A DNA stretch of 48,874 nucleotides from VBAS01 sp035318985 (GTDB lineage: Bacteria > Bacteroidota > Bacteroidia > Chitinophagales > Chitinophagaceae). Shown here piece by piece: positions 36,300 through 44,548 of this stretch (positions are counted from its first letter, which is position 1; each line of letters opens with the position of its first letter). A program made the translations under genes and the position numbers. The notes beneath the pieces were generated by a model that ran no database searches, was not told where the DNA came from, and saw nothing but the letters and a program-made list of their open reading frames with translations. The stretch covers positions 1 through 48,874 of the forward strand of contig DATHDP010000079.1 of NCBI GenBank assembly GCA_035318985.1. Reading direction: 5' to 3'.

Positions 36300-36676
36300 G
36301 GTTTGTCTGTTTTTATCATGTGAAGAATTTCTTGCAATTCGTCTTCAGTAAGGTTTTGTTCTTTGGCAAAAAAGGCCAGCATCCGCGGATAGGAGTTATC
36401 GAAATACTGGCTCACGATATCTTTCATTGCATGCTTTTGATAATCTTCCCGGCTGATGATGGGAAAGTAGCGATATACATTGCCAACACTGTCATGATCC
36501 AGGAAACCTTTTTCTTCCAGGATCTTCACCATGGTAGCAACACTGTTATAGTGTGGTGTCGGTTCCGGCAGGTTAGGAATCACTTCTTTAATAAAAGCTT
36601 TACCAAGATCCCAATATACCTGCATGATCTGTTCTTCTCTTTTCGCCAACTTTTGCATCGATAAATAATTTGACAC
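36296..36676 (-). CDS. BlaI/MecI family repressor
   Basis: The 126-residue product has an N-terminal winged helix (LAKREEQIMQVYWDLGKAFI, YNSVATMVKILEEKGFLDH) and a C-terminal dimerisation region (YFDNSYPRMLAFFAKEQNLT). The start may be the M at residue 7 (MQKLAKREEQ). The family represses its own operon and is inactivated by the adjacent M56 protease. The gene overlaps the M56 start by 4 nt. Two ACTAAT/ATTAGT-type palindromes lie 10-45 nt upstream, which is direct support for autoregulation. Confidence 0.92.
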   Translation of the reverse strand: MSNYLSMQKLAKREEQIMQVYWDLGKAFIKEVIPNLPEPTPHYNSVATMVKILEEKGFLDHDSVGNVYRYFPIISREDYQKHAMKDIVSQYFDNSYPRMLAFFAKEQNLTEDELQEILHMIKTDKP

Positions 36677-36680
36677 AATG

Positions 36681-36719
36681 TTAGTACTAATTCATTAGTA
36701 GAACAACTAATTTATTAGG
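36681..36719 (-). promoter_or_regulatory. Tandem BlaI operators and promoter
   Basis: TACTAATTCATTAGTA (36685-36700) has perfect 7-bp arms. ACTAATTTATTAGG (36706-36719) has 5-bp arms CTAAT/ATTAG. The two centres are 20 bp apart, about two helical turns. On the reverse strand TAACATTG (36686-36679) resembles the -7 box TAnnTTTG, with a TTG about 20 nt upstream, so the first operator falls between the two promoter boxes. Confidence 0.7.
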
Positions 36720-36892
36720 AGTGATGGATAAGAAATGAAGAAATTTAAGCTAAAATGGCTCAATCAGAACTAGTTAGGAAAATAAAAAAAATTCCCTAAA
36801 GATGTTTAAAATTGCGGATAAGCGGAAGATGTTAGGAGAAATGTTTGAATGCTTTCAATAATTCAACATTCAAAATTTATAATTTAAAATCA

Positions 36893-37495
36893 TCAGGGAT
36901 CAATCATAATATGTGCACCATGTGTTCCGGGATTCATGATCCATGGCATTCCATGGCCTGGTTCTTTTTCCGATAATCCCGTACTTGCTGTTGTGGCGTA
37001 TGGAATATAAATTACAGAACGCAGATAACCATTCTTTACTTCACCGGTGGCAGGATCATAATCCTGGTCTTTTGCAGAATACACATACAATGCTGCAGGT
37101 TGTTTAGGCATTTGCAGGGTGCCAGCTTTTACTTCTTTCTCCCGTTCATTAAATAACGAATCATCTTTAATGCCCTGCTTTCTAAGCTCACGACCCCTTT
37201 GCATAAAAGGTTCCAGGTCCTTTATATAACAAGCCACAGAAAAGTCAGGCTCATCTGGATTATCTGCCAGACAGATCATTTCATTTGTTCCTTGTCTTAA
37301 GAGTATAAATTGTTTATCAGCTGAATAACCATAAACTGTACAGCTATCTCTCTTTTCCTTGGGTGCAGCTAATAAGGCAGTTTTTATTTGTATGTCTGCA
37401 GAAGCTAAAACATTTTTGGCAGCGGGTGAATCTTTTTTAGAATCACATCCAGAACAAGCTGTGATCACAGTCACAAACAAAAAGATAGCTTTCAT
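36893..37495 (-). CDS. Hypothetical lipoprotein
   Basis: The 200-residue product has a lipoprotein signal peptide with the cysteine at about residue 17 (ITACSGC). The mature part begins with a lysine/serine-rich linker, then a domain with DSCTVYGYSADKQFILLRQG, and ends with KEPGHGMPWIMNPGTHGAHIMI, where two histidines may bind a metal (inference). I recognise no family. It is single and reverse strand, upstream of the BlaI operon and separated from it by the BlaI regulatory region. Confidence 0.65.
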   Translation of the reverse strand: MKAIFLFVTVITACSGCDSKKDSPAAKNVLASADIQIKTALLAAPKEKRDSCTVYGYSADKQFILLRQGTNEMICLADNPDEPDFSVACYIKDLEPFMQRGRELRKQGIKDDSLFNEREKEVKAGTLQMPKQPAALYVYSAKDQDYDPATGEVKNGYLRSVIYIPYATTASTGLSEKEPGHGMPWIMNPGTHGAHIMIDP

Positions 37496-37689
37496 ATTAA
37501 TTCGTTGAGATGAAAATTTAATTCAAGATAAAAAGCAAGAGTTTTTTAAAGATAGTATTTATTATGGTAGACCTATCTGGGCAAATAAGTTGGCTGTGAT
37601 AATGGTGACATTCCTTTATGTTCCGTTCATCAATCAATTACAAAGCGTACAAATTTTTTTCTTAACTTAAGAATCTAAACTCAACCGTT

Positions 37690-37986
37690 ATGGACTACCA
37701 ACTCGTCACTGGCGGACCAGATGTAGCCGACCACCTGGTATTTACAACCAGTTTCTCACACAACAATGTTTTTTACAAAGCGGCTCTTGCAGAAACCATT
37801 TCCTGGGATGGACAACTAACCGGCACCTACGATGTGCTGTTGCAATCGGGCAAAGGCACGCAACGTCTTACTCTTATAAAAGAAGGAAATCATTGGCGAG
37901 CAGGAGAAGAAGTTGAACAGATCGGCGTTCCTCAGCAAGAAGTGGTTGATTTGTTGGGCACAGTCATCAACAAGGTTCGCAGGTAA
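37690..37986 (+). CDS. Small hypothetical cytoplasmic protein
   Basis: The 98-residue product has no signal peptide or membrane segment. It is predicted to be mainly beta (ETISWDGQLTGTYDVLLQSG, GTQRLTLIKEGNHWRAGEEV) with a C-terminal helix (QQEVVDLLGTVINKVRR). No family or motif is recognised. It has no close operon partner and is followed by a gene-free stretch rich in hairpins. Confidence 0.55.
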   Translation: MDYQLVTGGPDVADHLVFTTSFSHNNVFYKAALAETISWDGQLTGTYDVLLQSGKGTQRLTLIKEGNHWRAGEEVEQIGVPQQEVVDLLGTVINKVRR

Positions 37987-38044
37987 AATGATATTCTACA
38001 GACTACGCTGAATTAACTTAATAATCCTTAACAAGCATTTGCTT

Positions 38045-38484
38045 TTCTTTTTCCCTTGATGGAAAAAGAAACAAAAAGATCAAGGCAAAACCGAATGCTC
38101 CGCCGGTTTTGCCGGGCCAACGCACATGTAGAGTATTATCTTTGTAATTTGTTTTTAATATTGAATTGATAGGATGAAATGCTTGCTTCGTGTTATGCGA
38201 AATCCCGAAAGGCGCTGTCTTTTTCGTTTACATTCTTTAGTTAAGAGATCACTTTATGATAAACGAAAAAGAAGGCGCTGGTAGATTCATTTATTTCTGA
38301 AACAAGATGATGAGAGTATCGGGTAAATAAACAAATTTCAACTATCGTCGATGTCGACGATAAGAATTGTTTAGCTCAGTTAACAGTAGCACAGAAGTTC
38401 AATCAAGGTGTCCGGCAATGGCTGTATATCATTGCCGGTGTGCTTTTCTTTGTTACTTTCTTTTGCACAAGCAAAAGAAAGTAA
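38045..38484. repeat. Cluster of long inverted repeats in a 500-bp gene-free stretch
   Basis: Between 37987 and 38492 no gene is supported, but six stems are perfect or nearly so: TTCTTTTTCC/GGAAAAAGAA (38045-38070), GGCAAAACCG/CGGTTTTGCC (38084-38113), TCTTTTTCGTTTA/TAAACGAAAAAGA (38218-38272, flanked by GGCGCTG copies), TATCGTCG/CGACGATA (38343-38362), CCGGCAATG/CATTGCCGG (38412-38438) and TTACTTTCTTTTGC/GCAAAAGAAAGTAA (38453-38484). The last, with a 14-bp stem and 4-nt loop, may end the htpG transcript. The others look like packed REP-type elements or a structured RNA. Confidence 0.65.
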
Positions 38485-38492
38485 ATATACTC

Positions 38493-40382
38493 TTACAGAA
38501 CATTCACACTTCTCTCCACAAACGCCGTAAGCTCCGCACCTTTCAATAAACCCTGCGCCAGCATAGCAAGATCAAAAGCCTGTTTAGCCAAAACAGTTTG
38601 TTGAGACTCATCAGAAGATAAAATTTTACTCACCAGTTTATGATTAGCATTCACCGAAACTTTATAAGTATCCGGCATATTGCCATAAAAATTCATTCCA
38701 CCACCACCACCCATACGGCTCATGTCTTTCATACGACGCATCCATTCTTCCATAGTAATAGTAACCGGCATACCCTCTGCATGGTTACTATCGATCTCCA
38801 CATGCATCTGCGAATTGTTGATCGCTTTTTCAAATATGCCTTTCAGTTTGGTTGATTCATCATCGGTGAGCTTGTGTTTCTCAGTATCTTCCTTTTCGAT
38901 CAGCTTATCCATCACATCCGCATCCACTCTTTTCAAAGAGATTTTTTCCAGCTTCATTTCGAGGTGATGTATAAAATGCGTATCGATCGGCGAGTTCATC
39001 AGCAATACATCATAATTCTTTTTATGTGCTGCCTGTATATAGCTATCCTGTCGTTCAGCATCAGCTGTGTATAGGTACACCAGCCGGCCATTCTTATCTT
39101 CCTGGAAAGCTTTTGCTCTTACCTCATATTCTTCCAGTGTAAATTTTTCATGCTTTGTATTCTCCAGCAACAAAAACTCTTTAGCCTTTTCATAAAATTT
39201 TTCATCACTGAGAGCGCCGTACTTAACAAAAAGACCGATATCATTCCATTTCTCTTCATAGCTCTTGCGATCTTTCTTGAACAGCTCACCCAGCTTCTCC
39301 GCTACTTTACGACTGATATAGCTATTGATCTTTTTTACATTGCTGTCGCTCTGCAAAAATGAACGGCTTACATTCAGCGGGATATCCGGCGAGTCGATAA
39401 CGCCATGCAGCAGCAATAAAAATTCAGGCACGATATCTTTTACTTCATCAGTAATAAATACCTGGCGGCTGAACAAACGGATCTTGTTCTTCGTGATCTC
39501 AAGATCATTTTTCAACTTGGGGAAATATAAAACTCCCGTCAGGTTAAAAGGATAATCAACATTCAGGTGTATCCAGAAAAGTGGCTCTTCGGAAAAAGGA
39601 TAGAGCTCACGGTAAAAAGAAAGATAGTCCTCATCTTTCAGCTCATTTGGTTGTTTGGTCCAGATAGGAGTGGTGTTGTTGATGATATTATCCACCTCCA
39701 CATCTTTATGCTTTGGTTTGCCTTCTGCATCTTCACCGTCGGGTACTGATTCGGTTTTGGTACCAAACTGTACTGGCACGGGCAGAAACTTTGCATACTT
39801 GTTCAGTATCCCGCTGATGCGAGGCTCTTCCAAAAACTCTTCTGAATCTGCATTGATATATAAAATAACATCGGTGCCTCTTTCGGTGCGGCTTCCTTCG
39901 GTCATCTCAAATTCGGTGCTGCCATCACAGGTCCAGCAGGCAGGGGCGGCGCCGTCCTGGTAGCTGAGAGTCTGTATCTCCACTTTTTCCGCCACCATAA
40001 AAGCCGAATAAAAACCCAAACCAAAACGACCGATGATCTCGTTGGCATCATTGGCTTCTTTGAACTTTTCCAAAAACTCGGTAGCGCCGGAGAAAGCCAC
40101 CTGGTTGATATATTTTTTTATTTCATCGGCTGTCATGCCGATGCCGTTGTCGGATACGGTGATCGTCTTTGCGGTTGCATCAATGGCCACTTTCACTTTC
40201 AGCCCACCCAGCTCCTGGTTATAATGACCCAGCGAAGCCAGTCTTTTTATTTTCTGCGTGGCATCCACGGCATTGCTCACCAGCTCCCGCAAAAAGATCT
40301 CATGATCGGAGTAGAGAAATTTTTTAATGATCGGGAATATGTTCTCGGTATTGATGGATATGTTTCCTTTTTCCTGCACCAT
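38493..40382 (-). CDS. htpG: Molecular chaperone HtpG (Hsp90)
   Basis: The product has 629 residues, the usual bacterial Hsp90 length. The N-terminal ATPase has EIFLRELVSNAVDATQKI, the ATP-binding VSDNGIGMT and GRFGLGFYSAFMVA. The middle domain has LYFPKLKNDLEITKNKIRLF and the catalytic-loop-type segment SLQSD-like NVSRSFLQSDSNVKK. The C-terminal dimerisation domain ends at about residue 629. It is an ATP-driven cytosolic chaperone. A TACCTTTG box (reverse strand, 40415-40408) lies 25 nt before the start, though no -33 TTG is clear. The last strong hairpin of the upstream cluster lies just past its stop. Confidence 0.96.
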   Translation of the reverse strand: MVQEKGNISINTENIFPIIKKFLYSDHEIFLRELVSNAVDATQKIKRLASLGHYNQELGGLKVKVAIDATAKTITVSDNGIGMTADEIKKYINQVAFSGATEFLEKFKEANDANEIIGRFGLGFYSAFMVAEKVEIQTLSYQDGAAPACWTCDGSTEFEMTEGSRTERGTDVILYINADSEEFLEEPRISGILNKYAKFLPVPVQFGTKTESVPDGEDAEGKPKHKDVEVDNIINNTTPIWTKQPNELKDEDYLSFYRELYPFSEEPLFWIHLNVDYPFNLTGVLYFPKLKNDLEITKNKIRLFSRQVFITDEVKDIVPEFLLLLHGVIDSPDIPLNVSRSFLQSDSNVKKINSYISRKVAEKLGELFKKDRKSYEEKWNDIGLFVKYGALSDEKFYEKAKEFLLLENTKHEKFTLEEYEVRAKAFQEDKNGRLVYLYTADAERQDSYIQAAHKKNYDVLLMNSPIDTHFIHHLEMKLEKISLKRVDADVMDKLIEKEDTEKHKLTDDESTKLKGIFEKAINNSQMHVEIDSNHAEGMPVTITMEEWMRRMKDMSRMGGGGGMNFYGNMPDTYKVSVNANHKLVSKILSSDESQQTVLAKQAFDLAMLAQGLLKGAELTAFVERSVNVL

Positions 40383-40407
40383 GTTGTTTGAATTTTTTTT
40401 CGGATGG

Positions 40408-40415
40408 CAAAGGTA
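40408..40415 (-). promoter_or_regulatory. Putative -7 box of htpG
   Basis: TACCTTTG on the reverse strand fits TAnnTTTG and leaves a 25-nt gap to the htpG ATG. No TTG was found at the expected -33 distance, so confidence is modest. Confidence 0.35.
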
Positions 40416-40492
40416 ACTCCATTGAGGAATATTTTGAATGGTGAAAGGAGGGATTATTATGTAACCAGCTGATTAACTCCGATTGGGCTGAA

Positions 40493-40508
40493 GTTGCGAC
40501 GCTCCGTT
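40493..40508. repeat. 16-bp dispersed repeat
   Basis: GTTGCGACGCTCCGTT is identical to 11993-12008. Here it is flanked by CTGAA and TTCAG, which can pair. It marks the start of the accessory part of the window. Confidence 0.5.
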
Positions 40509-40564
40509 CAGGTGACGAAATCCTATTGAACTTTTCTTTTTGGTGGCTAGCCCTTATTTAAAAG

Positions 40565-40598
40565 GGAACTCAACAGTTCCTGTTGGTTTTTGCCAACA
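40565..40598 (-). terminator. Tandem hairpins ending the amidohydrolase gene
   Basis: TGTTGG/CCAACA (40581-40598, six-base loop) and GGAACT/AGTTCC (40565-40580, CAAC loop) sit back to back just past the reverse-strand gene ending at 40605. On the reverse strand the second stem is followed by CTTTT, which fits a terminator. Confidence 0.55.
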
Positions 40599-40604
40599 TC
40601 ACTT

Positions 40605-41351
40605 TTATAAACTGTCTTTAATTGTTTTTATAAAATTTCCTGTGACTTTTTTTATTTCTGAAAATTTTTCTGACTTTTCGTTTGTTGGCTCTTTCAAGTA
40701 TAAAGCTCTATTTATTTCAAGCATTATAGATTGAACGTTTTTGGTCTTCTTATAATGTTGTAATGTAACTATTGAGCCCTTATATGGCCGATCAACTCCT
40801 AATGTGTATCCTGCATTTTCAAAGAATGATATGGATAGGTCTATTAAATATTTTGGTGTATGAAAAGTATCTGTACCTATATTAAAATCAGGCCTCTCCG
40901 GATTTTTGTCAAGGTCTCTCTTTAAAGGGTTGCCTGGAAATGAATGACAATCTATGATCAAAGCCTTTTCAAAGAGGTCCAATTGTTTATTTACTGCTTC
41001 ACTAAGCTTATTATGATGCTGCCAGTAGAAATTATTCAATACCCTTTCTTTGAATTCTGGTGTTACTCTTCTTATAACTTCTCCTTCATCATTTTTTTCG
41101 TAAAGAGCGCCCATTCCATATTGAGCCATTATTTCTTGTGAATCATCCGTAAATCTTTCCGGGTCGCAAAATATCCTGGAGAATTCTGCCTTTATCATTT
41201 CGTCGCCATCGGAATAAAAAAGGTCATCAGTATACCAATCGGTCAATTTAAGCATTTCATTCGCTAAAGAATTTGCATTAACAACATATCCCTCCATTGA
41301 AGGAATATTAATTGATGAATGTGGTATGTGAAGTATGATCTTGTTTTTCAA
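40605..41351 (-). CDS. N-formylglutamate amidohydrolase family protein
   Basis: The 248-residue product has the family motifs HIPHSSINIP (residues 8-17) and LIIDCHSFPG (131-140), where H11, D134 and H136 are likely metal ligands. It also has SRIFCDPERF (about 58-67). The C-terminus contains VQSIMLEINRALY with the conserved glutamate. Enzymes of this family hydrolyse N-formylglutamate in histidine degradation, but no hut genes are present here. The protein may act on another amide. The 94-residue unknown gene ends 30 nt upstream and may be in the same transcript. Confidence 0.8.
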   Translation of the reverse strand: MKNKIILHIPHSSINIPSMEGYVVNANSLANEMLKLTDWYTDDLFYSDGDEMIKAEFSRIFCDPERFTDDSQEIMAQYGMGALYEKNDEGEVIRRVTPEFKERVLNNFYWQHHNKLSEAVNKQLDLFEKALIIDCHSFPGNPLKRDLDKNPERPDFNIGTDTFHTPKYLIDLSISFFENAGYTLGVDRPYKGSIVTLQHYKKTKNVQSIMLEINRALYLKEPTNEKSEKFSEIKKVTGNFIKTIKDSL

Positions 41352-41381
41352 AATCTATGTTTTGTTAGATGCTAAAATTGT

Positions 41382-41666
41382 TTATAACACACCTTCTCCT
41401 TCTTTCCCTTTGTCTTGCAATGATTCGGTAGGTGAGATCCACAATCCTTTCTTTCTTAAGTATTTTCCGACAAATCGGCCATAATGAGATAAGATTGCTT
41501 GTATCTCTTCATCGGTAAAAGGTCTAACCTCTGTTCCCGATAAATTAATTCGTGAAAGGATATAACCATCAATAGCAGCATTACAAATATTTATTTTTCT
41601 GTCCACTTTAAGTTTAGAAAGAAAGTCTTCAAGTGCTGCCATTTGTTTTGAAAATTGAACGCCCAT
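41382..41666 (-). CDS. Small hypothetical protein
   Basis: The ATG at 41666 (MGVQFSKQMAALEDFL) gives 94 residues. A GTG at 41729 would add 21 residues and cannot be excluded. The sequence is mainly helical: LEDFLSKLKVDRKINICNAA, a turn at NLSGTEVRPFTDEEIQAILS and a basic C-terminal half (YGRFVGKYLRKKGLW). I recognise no family. It lies just upstream of the amidohydrolase gene on the same strand, probably co-transcribed. Confidence 0.5.
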   Translation of the reverse strand: MGVQFSKQMAALEDFLSKLKVDRKINICNAAIDGYILSRINLSGTEVRPFTDEEIQAILSHYGRFVGKYLRKKGLWISPTESLQDKGKEGEGVL

Positions 41667-41760
41667 TGAAATTTTATTGAAGTTGTTTATGTGTGTCGTT
41701 TGAATTTGTAGTATCCTCGATGTTTTCACTTACAAGAAATGTGGCAAAATGAGATTTGAA

Positions 41761-42198
41761 TTATGTTACCGACGATTGATCCCTGAATATCGCCATTATG
41801 AAATACGAAATATGGGTATAAACGATGTAAGTATATCCGTTGTGTCTGACAATTTCCGGTATTGGAGGAAAGCCTACCGTTCCTCCATGAATGGCTTTTC
41901 TTGAGATCTTGGTAGCTCCAATGATACCATTGACCTCACCGTAAAGTCCGCTTGGTCCTACACCTTTGTATCCTATTACATGCAAGGTCACTGGATATCC
42001 ATTACACCTTTCATCGAGAGTTTTATAAAAATATATTTCAAGACCACATTCGTTGATGAGATAGCTGGCTCTGGATCCTCCTTGACTCCAACCAAAGCTG
42101 GTTAAGAGAACAAGTTTCAGATCTTCGCCTTCAATTTTGTATTTTTTTCCTATGCAGTCTGCTTTCAGATCAAGATTAAGGAATGATTCTCTGTCCAT
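41761..42198 (-). CDS. Hypothetical protein
   Basis: The 145-residue product has no signal peptide. The N-terminal half carries charged residues (LDLKADCIGKKYKIEGEDLK). A glycine- and aromatic-rich centre follows (GYKGVGPSGLYGEVNGIIGA), then a hydrophobic C-terminus (YTYIVYTHISYFIMAIF). No family or catalytic motif is recognised. The neighbouring gene at 42272 is also an orphan on the same strand, 73 nt away. Small, unrelated orphan genes of this kind are typical of accessory DNA. Confidence 0.5.
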   Translation of the reverse strand: MDRESFLNLDLKADCIGKKYKIEGEDLKLVLLTSFGWSQGGSRASYLINECGLEIYFYKTLDERCNGYPVTLHVIGYKGVGPSGLYGEVNGIIGATKISRKAIHGGTVGFPPIPEIVRHNGYTYIVYTHISYFIMAIFRDQSSVT

Positions 42199-42271
42199 AA
42201 TGATTATTTTTCTACTTTACAATTGTGTTGAGATTATATAACTCATCTTCCGATCTTATTTTAACTTCTTC

Positions 42272-42817
42272 TCATTCACCTTTTGCTAATGCTTCCTCGA
42301 TCCAGCCAGCATTCTCAGCATATTTTGCATCGAACTCTTCAATGGTAAGGGGATCGCCGTATACATCACCATATACTCTGGTAATAAACCTAAGATCTGT
42401 TATTACAATTTTTTTTTGCGGGTTGAAACATATGGATTCACCTTCATTTTTCGAATATTTCAAATAACTACCGCCGTCTGTGATGCAATAGATTTCTTGT
42501 ATAGATTCCCGCATATAATAATGAAACGCATAACGATAATCTGCAGACCAATACAAATAAGGCCAACTAAGTTTCTTAAAGTCGGGGATCCAAATTGCGT
42601 TTTCTGAATATTTGGTCTCAAATTCCTCTTTGGAAATGGACGTAGAGGTTGGTTTTTTTACTAATTTTTCAGCAAGTTTTGCATCTCTACTGAAAAGATT
42701 GGTTTTAGGATAAAAAATAAATGACCCATCACCTTTGAATGTGTACCTAACAAAAGCTCCTACATCAGTAATGCAATGGTCTTCATCAATGTAACGGGGA
42801 AATTGTTCTGTGTTCAT
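42272..42817 (-). CDS. Hypothetical protein with internal duplication
   Basis: The 181-residue product is built from two related halves. Residues 15-77 and about 111-173 share CITDxG, an aromatic/tyrosine strand and a closing EEFxxKYxENAxWI. Each half starts CITD and reads like a DKNYRYF-type or KWG-like small beta domain. The halves are joined by a tyrosine- and tryptophan-rich linker (SWPYLYWSADYRYAFHYYM). No named family is claimed. No signal peptide is present. Confidence 0.55.
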   Translation of the reverse strand: MNTEQFPRYIDEDHCITDVGAFVRYTFKGDGSFIFYPKTNLFSRDAKLAEKLVKKPTSTSISKEEFETKYSENAIWIPDFKKLSWPYLYWSADYRYAFHYYMRESIQEIYCITDGGSYLKYSKNEGESICFNPQKKIVITDLRFITRVYGDVYGDPLTIEEFDAKYAENAGWIEEALAKGE

Positions 42818-43133
42818 GCTGCTGAATTTTTTAGGTTAAAAAAATATTCAGCATTACTTATTAACGCCGAGGAAACAAATAAAAGAAGAGGGATTTTTTT
42901 TCCGTTTCTTTTGACTTTGTATGTCCGCATTGTTTTACCACCGTAGCAACGGTTGCTCGGTTGGCGTCTCCAGCAAAGCCGGAGAACTCGTAATGCTTTT
43001 GCAAACCTAAGAAAGAAGATCTATTAGACATATTCTTTTCAAACAAAATGATCGCTGTCAATATTAACAGTTATCGATTCCTTGTGCTAGTCGATACCTC
43101 AAAACTGTCTAAAGTCAGGAAGAAACAAATTTT
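42818..43133. repeat. Gene-free stretch with short palindromes
   Basis: No convincing gene is seen. AGCAAC-G-GTTGCT lies at 42945-42957 and a TCTCC/GGAGA hairpin with an inner GC/GC step at 42967-42985. A reverse-strand reading frame over 42861-43061 reads KHYEFSGFAGDANRATVATV, which looks like the translation of a dispersed repeat and not a gene. The stretch separates the orphan genes from the restriction-modification locus and may mark its insertion boundary (inference). Confidence 0.4.
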
Positions 43134-44489
43134 CTATCTGACAATTTCTTTTATATAGGAACTATTCAACCAAAAACATTTCTTTTTCTGCTTACTTCCA
43201 TCAGCAGTTTCCATTCTGTCTTTTTCATCCGCTCCCTTAGGTCGAACATGTCCTATTCTTTTGTCAGAGATCTTTATGAAATCGTCAAAATGCTTAGCTT
43301 TTATCTTGTTGCGTGTATCGGTCCAAACTTTTTCTAACTCTTCCATATCGAGTGCAGGGATCGAGAAGAATTTTACTTTTTCTAATCTCTGTTCACCATT
43401 CTTATCTGCTTTGAATACGACAAAGAAGAATCTACGTTCCAATTCGTCGAACCAAGAGGATTCAAGCCATGTTTCATGAATGATCTCTTTGAACTGGATC
43501 TGTTTGAATGACATGCTTTCCTTCAAGGTTCCAGTTGATTGGAGTCTTACCGTCTTCATGATGACATCGGCTTTCTCAAATTCTTCTACATTTTTTTCTC
43601 TCACTCCAAGTATGGCTCTGGCAAACACCTCATACCTATTCTTTGCTTTTGGATTGGTCTTTAGCCCAAGCGTTTTGATCAGCTGTGCTTCGCTATATCC
43701 GTAATAAGGTTTGAATTTTTTTATAACAAGGTCTTCGAAAGTTTCGCCTTTTTTATAGGCGGAAGTATTCTTGACGACCGCTTCGACCTGCAAGGCCTCA
43801 TCTCTTGCCTTACTTTTTCCATAAAGGCTCTCTTGAATAATGAAATTGATGTATGATGATTTCAATGAGAAAGCCCTTTGCATGGCCATCTCATTTGAGA
43901 AAGGCTGCTTTCTTAGACTAGATGCATTTGCCCCTTTTGTTGAAGCAGCTAAATAAAGCGTATCGCCTTCGGATAATTCATGTGCTTTACCATCCTTTAT
44001 CTTCTGAACTATCTTTTTCCAATCATCCTTGATGATCTTTAGGTCTGTTTCTGGGAATTTCCATAGCTGTATGATTTTGAAGATATAGTCTATATCCAAT
44101 TTTCCCTTCTCAAAGAGATAGAACATTAATAATATCAAGGCATTCTTTTTCCAAAAACTACTTTCATCGAAATTATATTTATATTCTTCATTGTAATCAA
44201 TGATATTGAAGACCAAGCGTTCTTTCGATCTAAATCCTTTCTTAGTTTGTTTTAAAGGTGCGGTTTTCAATTCGACCCCAGCCTCTTCGAAATCCGCTCT
44301 TGATTCTGAGTTCGGCTTATAACCAAAGTATAATTCTTCTAGTAATTGACCCAGTTTGCCCTTACCCTTCCTTAATTGAACGGCTTTGTCACCAAAGATT
44401 TGAGATAGTGACTTATTCAAAAGGCCTTTAGCAAATCTTTCGATTGATAGTGGGTCTTTTACATCATATGAAGATCTGGTCGATAACAC
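43134..44489 (-). CDS. Sau3AI/MutH-family type II restriction endonuclease
   Basis: The gene is taken from the GTG at 44489 (451 residues); the reading frame is open back to a TTG at 44600, but that would overlap the divergent HTH gene. The MutH-type active site is D66-x6-E73-x-K75 (ADFEEAGVELKTAP). Segments such as GKAHELSEGDTLYLAASTKG and SSLRKQPFSNEMAMQRAFSL match Sau3AI closely. A second, C-terminal domain with KADVIMKTVRLQSTGTLKE is the allosteric DNA-binding copy. Sau3AI cleaves GATC. This enzyme likely does too, and the facing cytosine methyltransferase would protect the site. The gene is divergent from the controller-like HTH gene at 44575. Confidence 0.92.
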   Translation of the reverse strand: MLSTRSSYDVKDPLSIERFAKGLLNKSLSQIFGDKAVQLRKGKGKLGQLLEELYFGYKPNSESRADFEEAGVELKTAPLKQTKKGFRSKERLVFNIIDYNEEYKYNFDESSFWKKNALILLMFYLFEKGKLDIDYIFKIIQLWKFPETDLKIIKDDWKKIVQKIKDGKAHELSEGDTLYLAASTKGANASSLRKQPFSNEMAMQRAFSLKSSYINFIIQESLYGKSKARDEALQVEAVVKNTSAYKKGETFEDLVIKKFKPYYGYSEAQLIKTLGLKTNPKAKNRYEVFARAILGVREKNVEEFEKADVIMKTVRLQSTGTLKESMSFKQIQFKEIIHETWLESSWFDELERRFFFVVFKADKNGEQRLEKVKFFSIPALDMEELEKVWTDTRNKIKAKHFDDFIKISDKRIGHVRPKGADEKDRMETADGSKQKKKCFWLNSSYIKEIVR

Positions 44490-44522
44490 AGTACTGAAAA
44501 TATAAAATAATCCGCAGAACGG

Positions 44523-44548
44523 ATCGTAGACGATTGTCCGTTGACAAT
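44523..44548. promoter_or_regulatory. C-box-like tandem palindromes between HTH and endonuclease
   Basis: ATCGT-AG-ACGAT (44523-44534) and ATTGTCCGTTGACAAT (44533-44548, 6-bp arms ATTGTC/GACAAT) overlap by two bases. They sit 26 nt before the HTH start and between the two divergent genes, which is where controller proteins of restriction systems bind. Confidence 0.55.

Noticed and set aside
42861..43061. Reverse-strand reading frame of 66 codons
   Set aside because: It crosses palindromes, has no start context, and its translation looks like a dispersed repeat instead of a protein.
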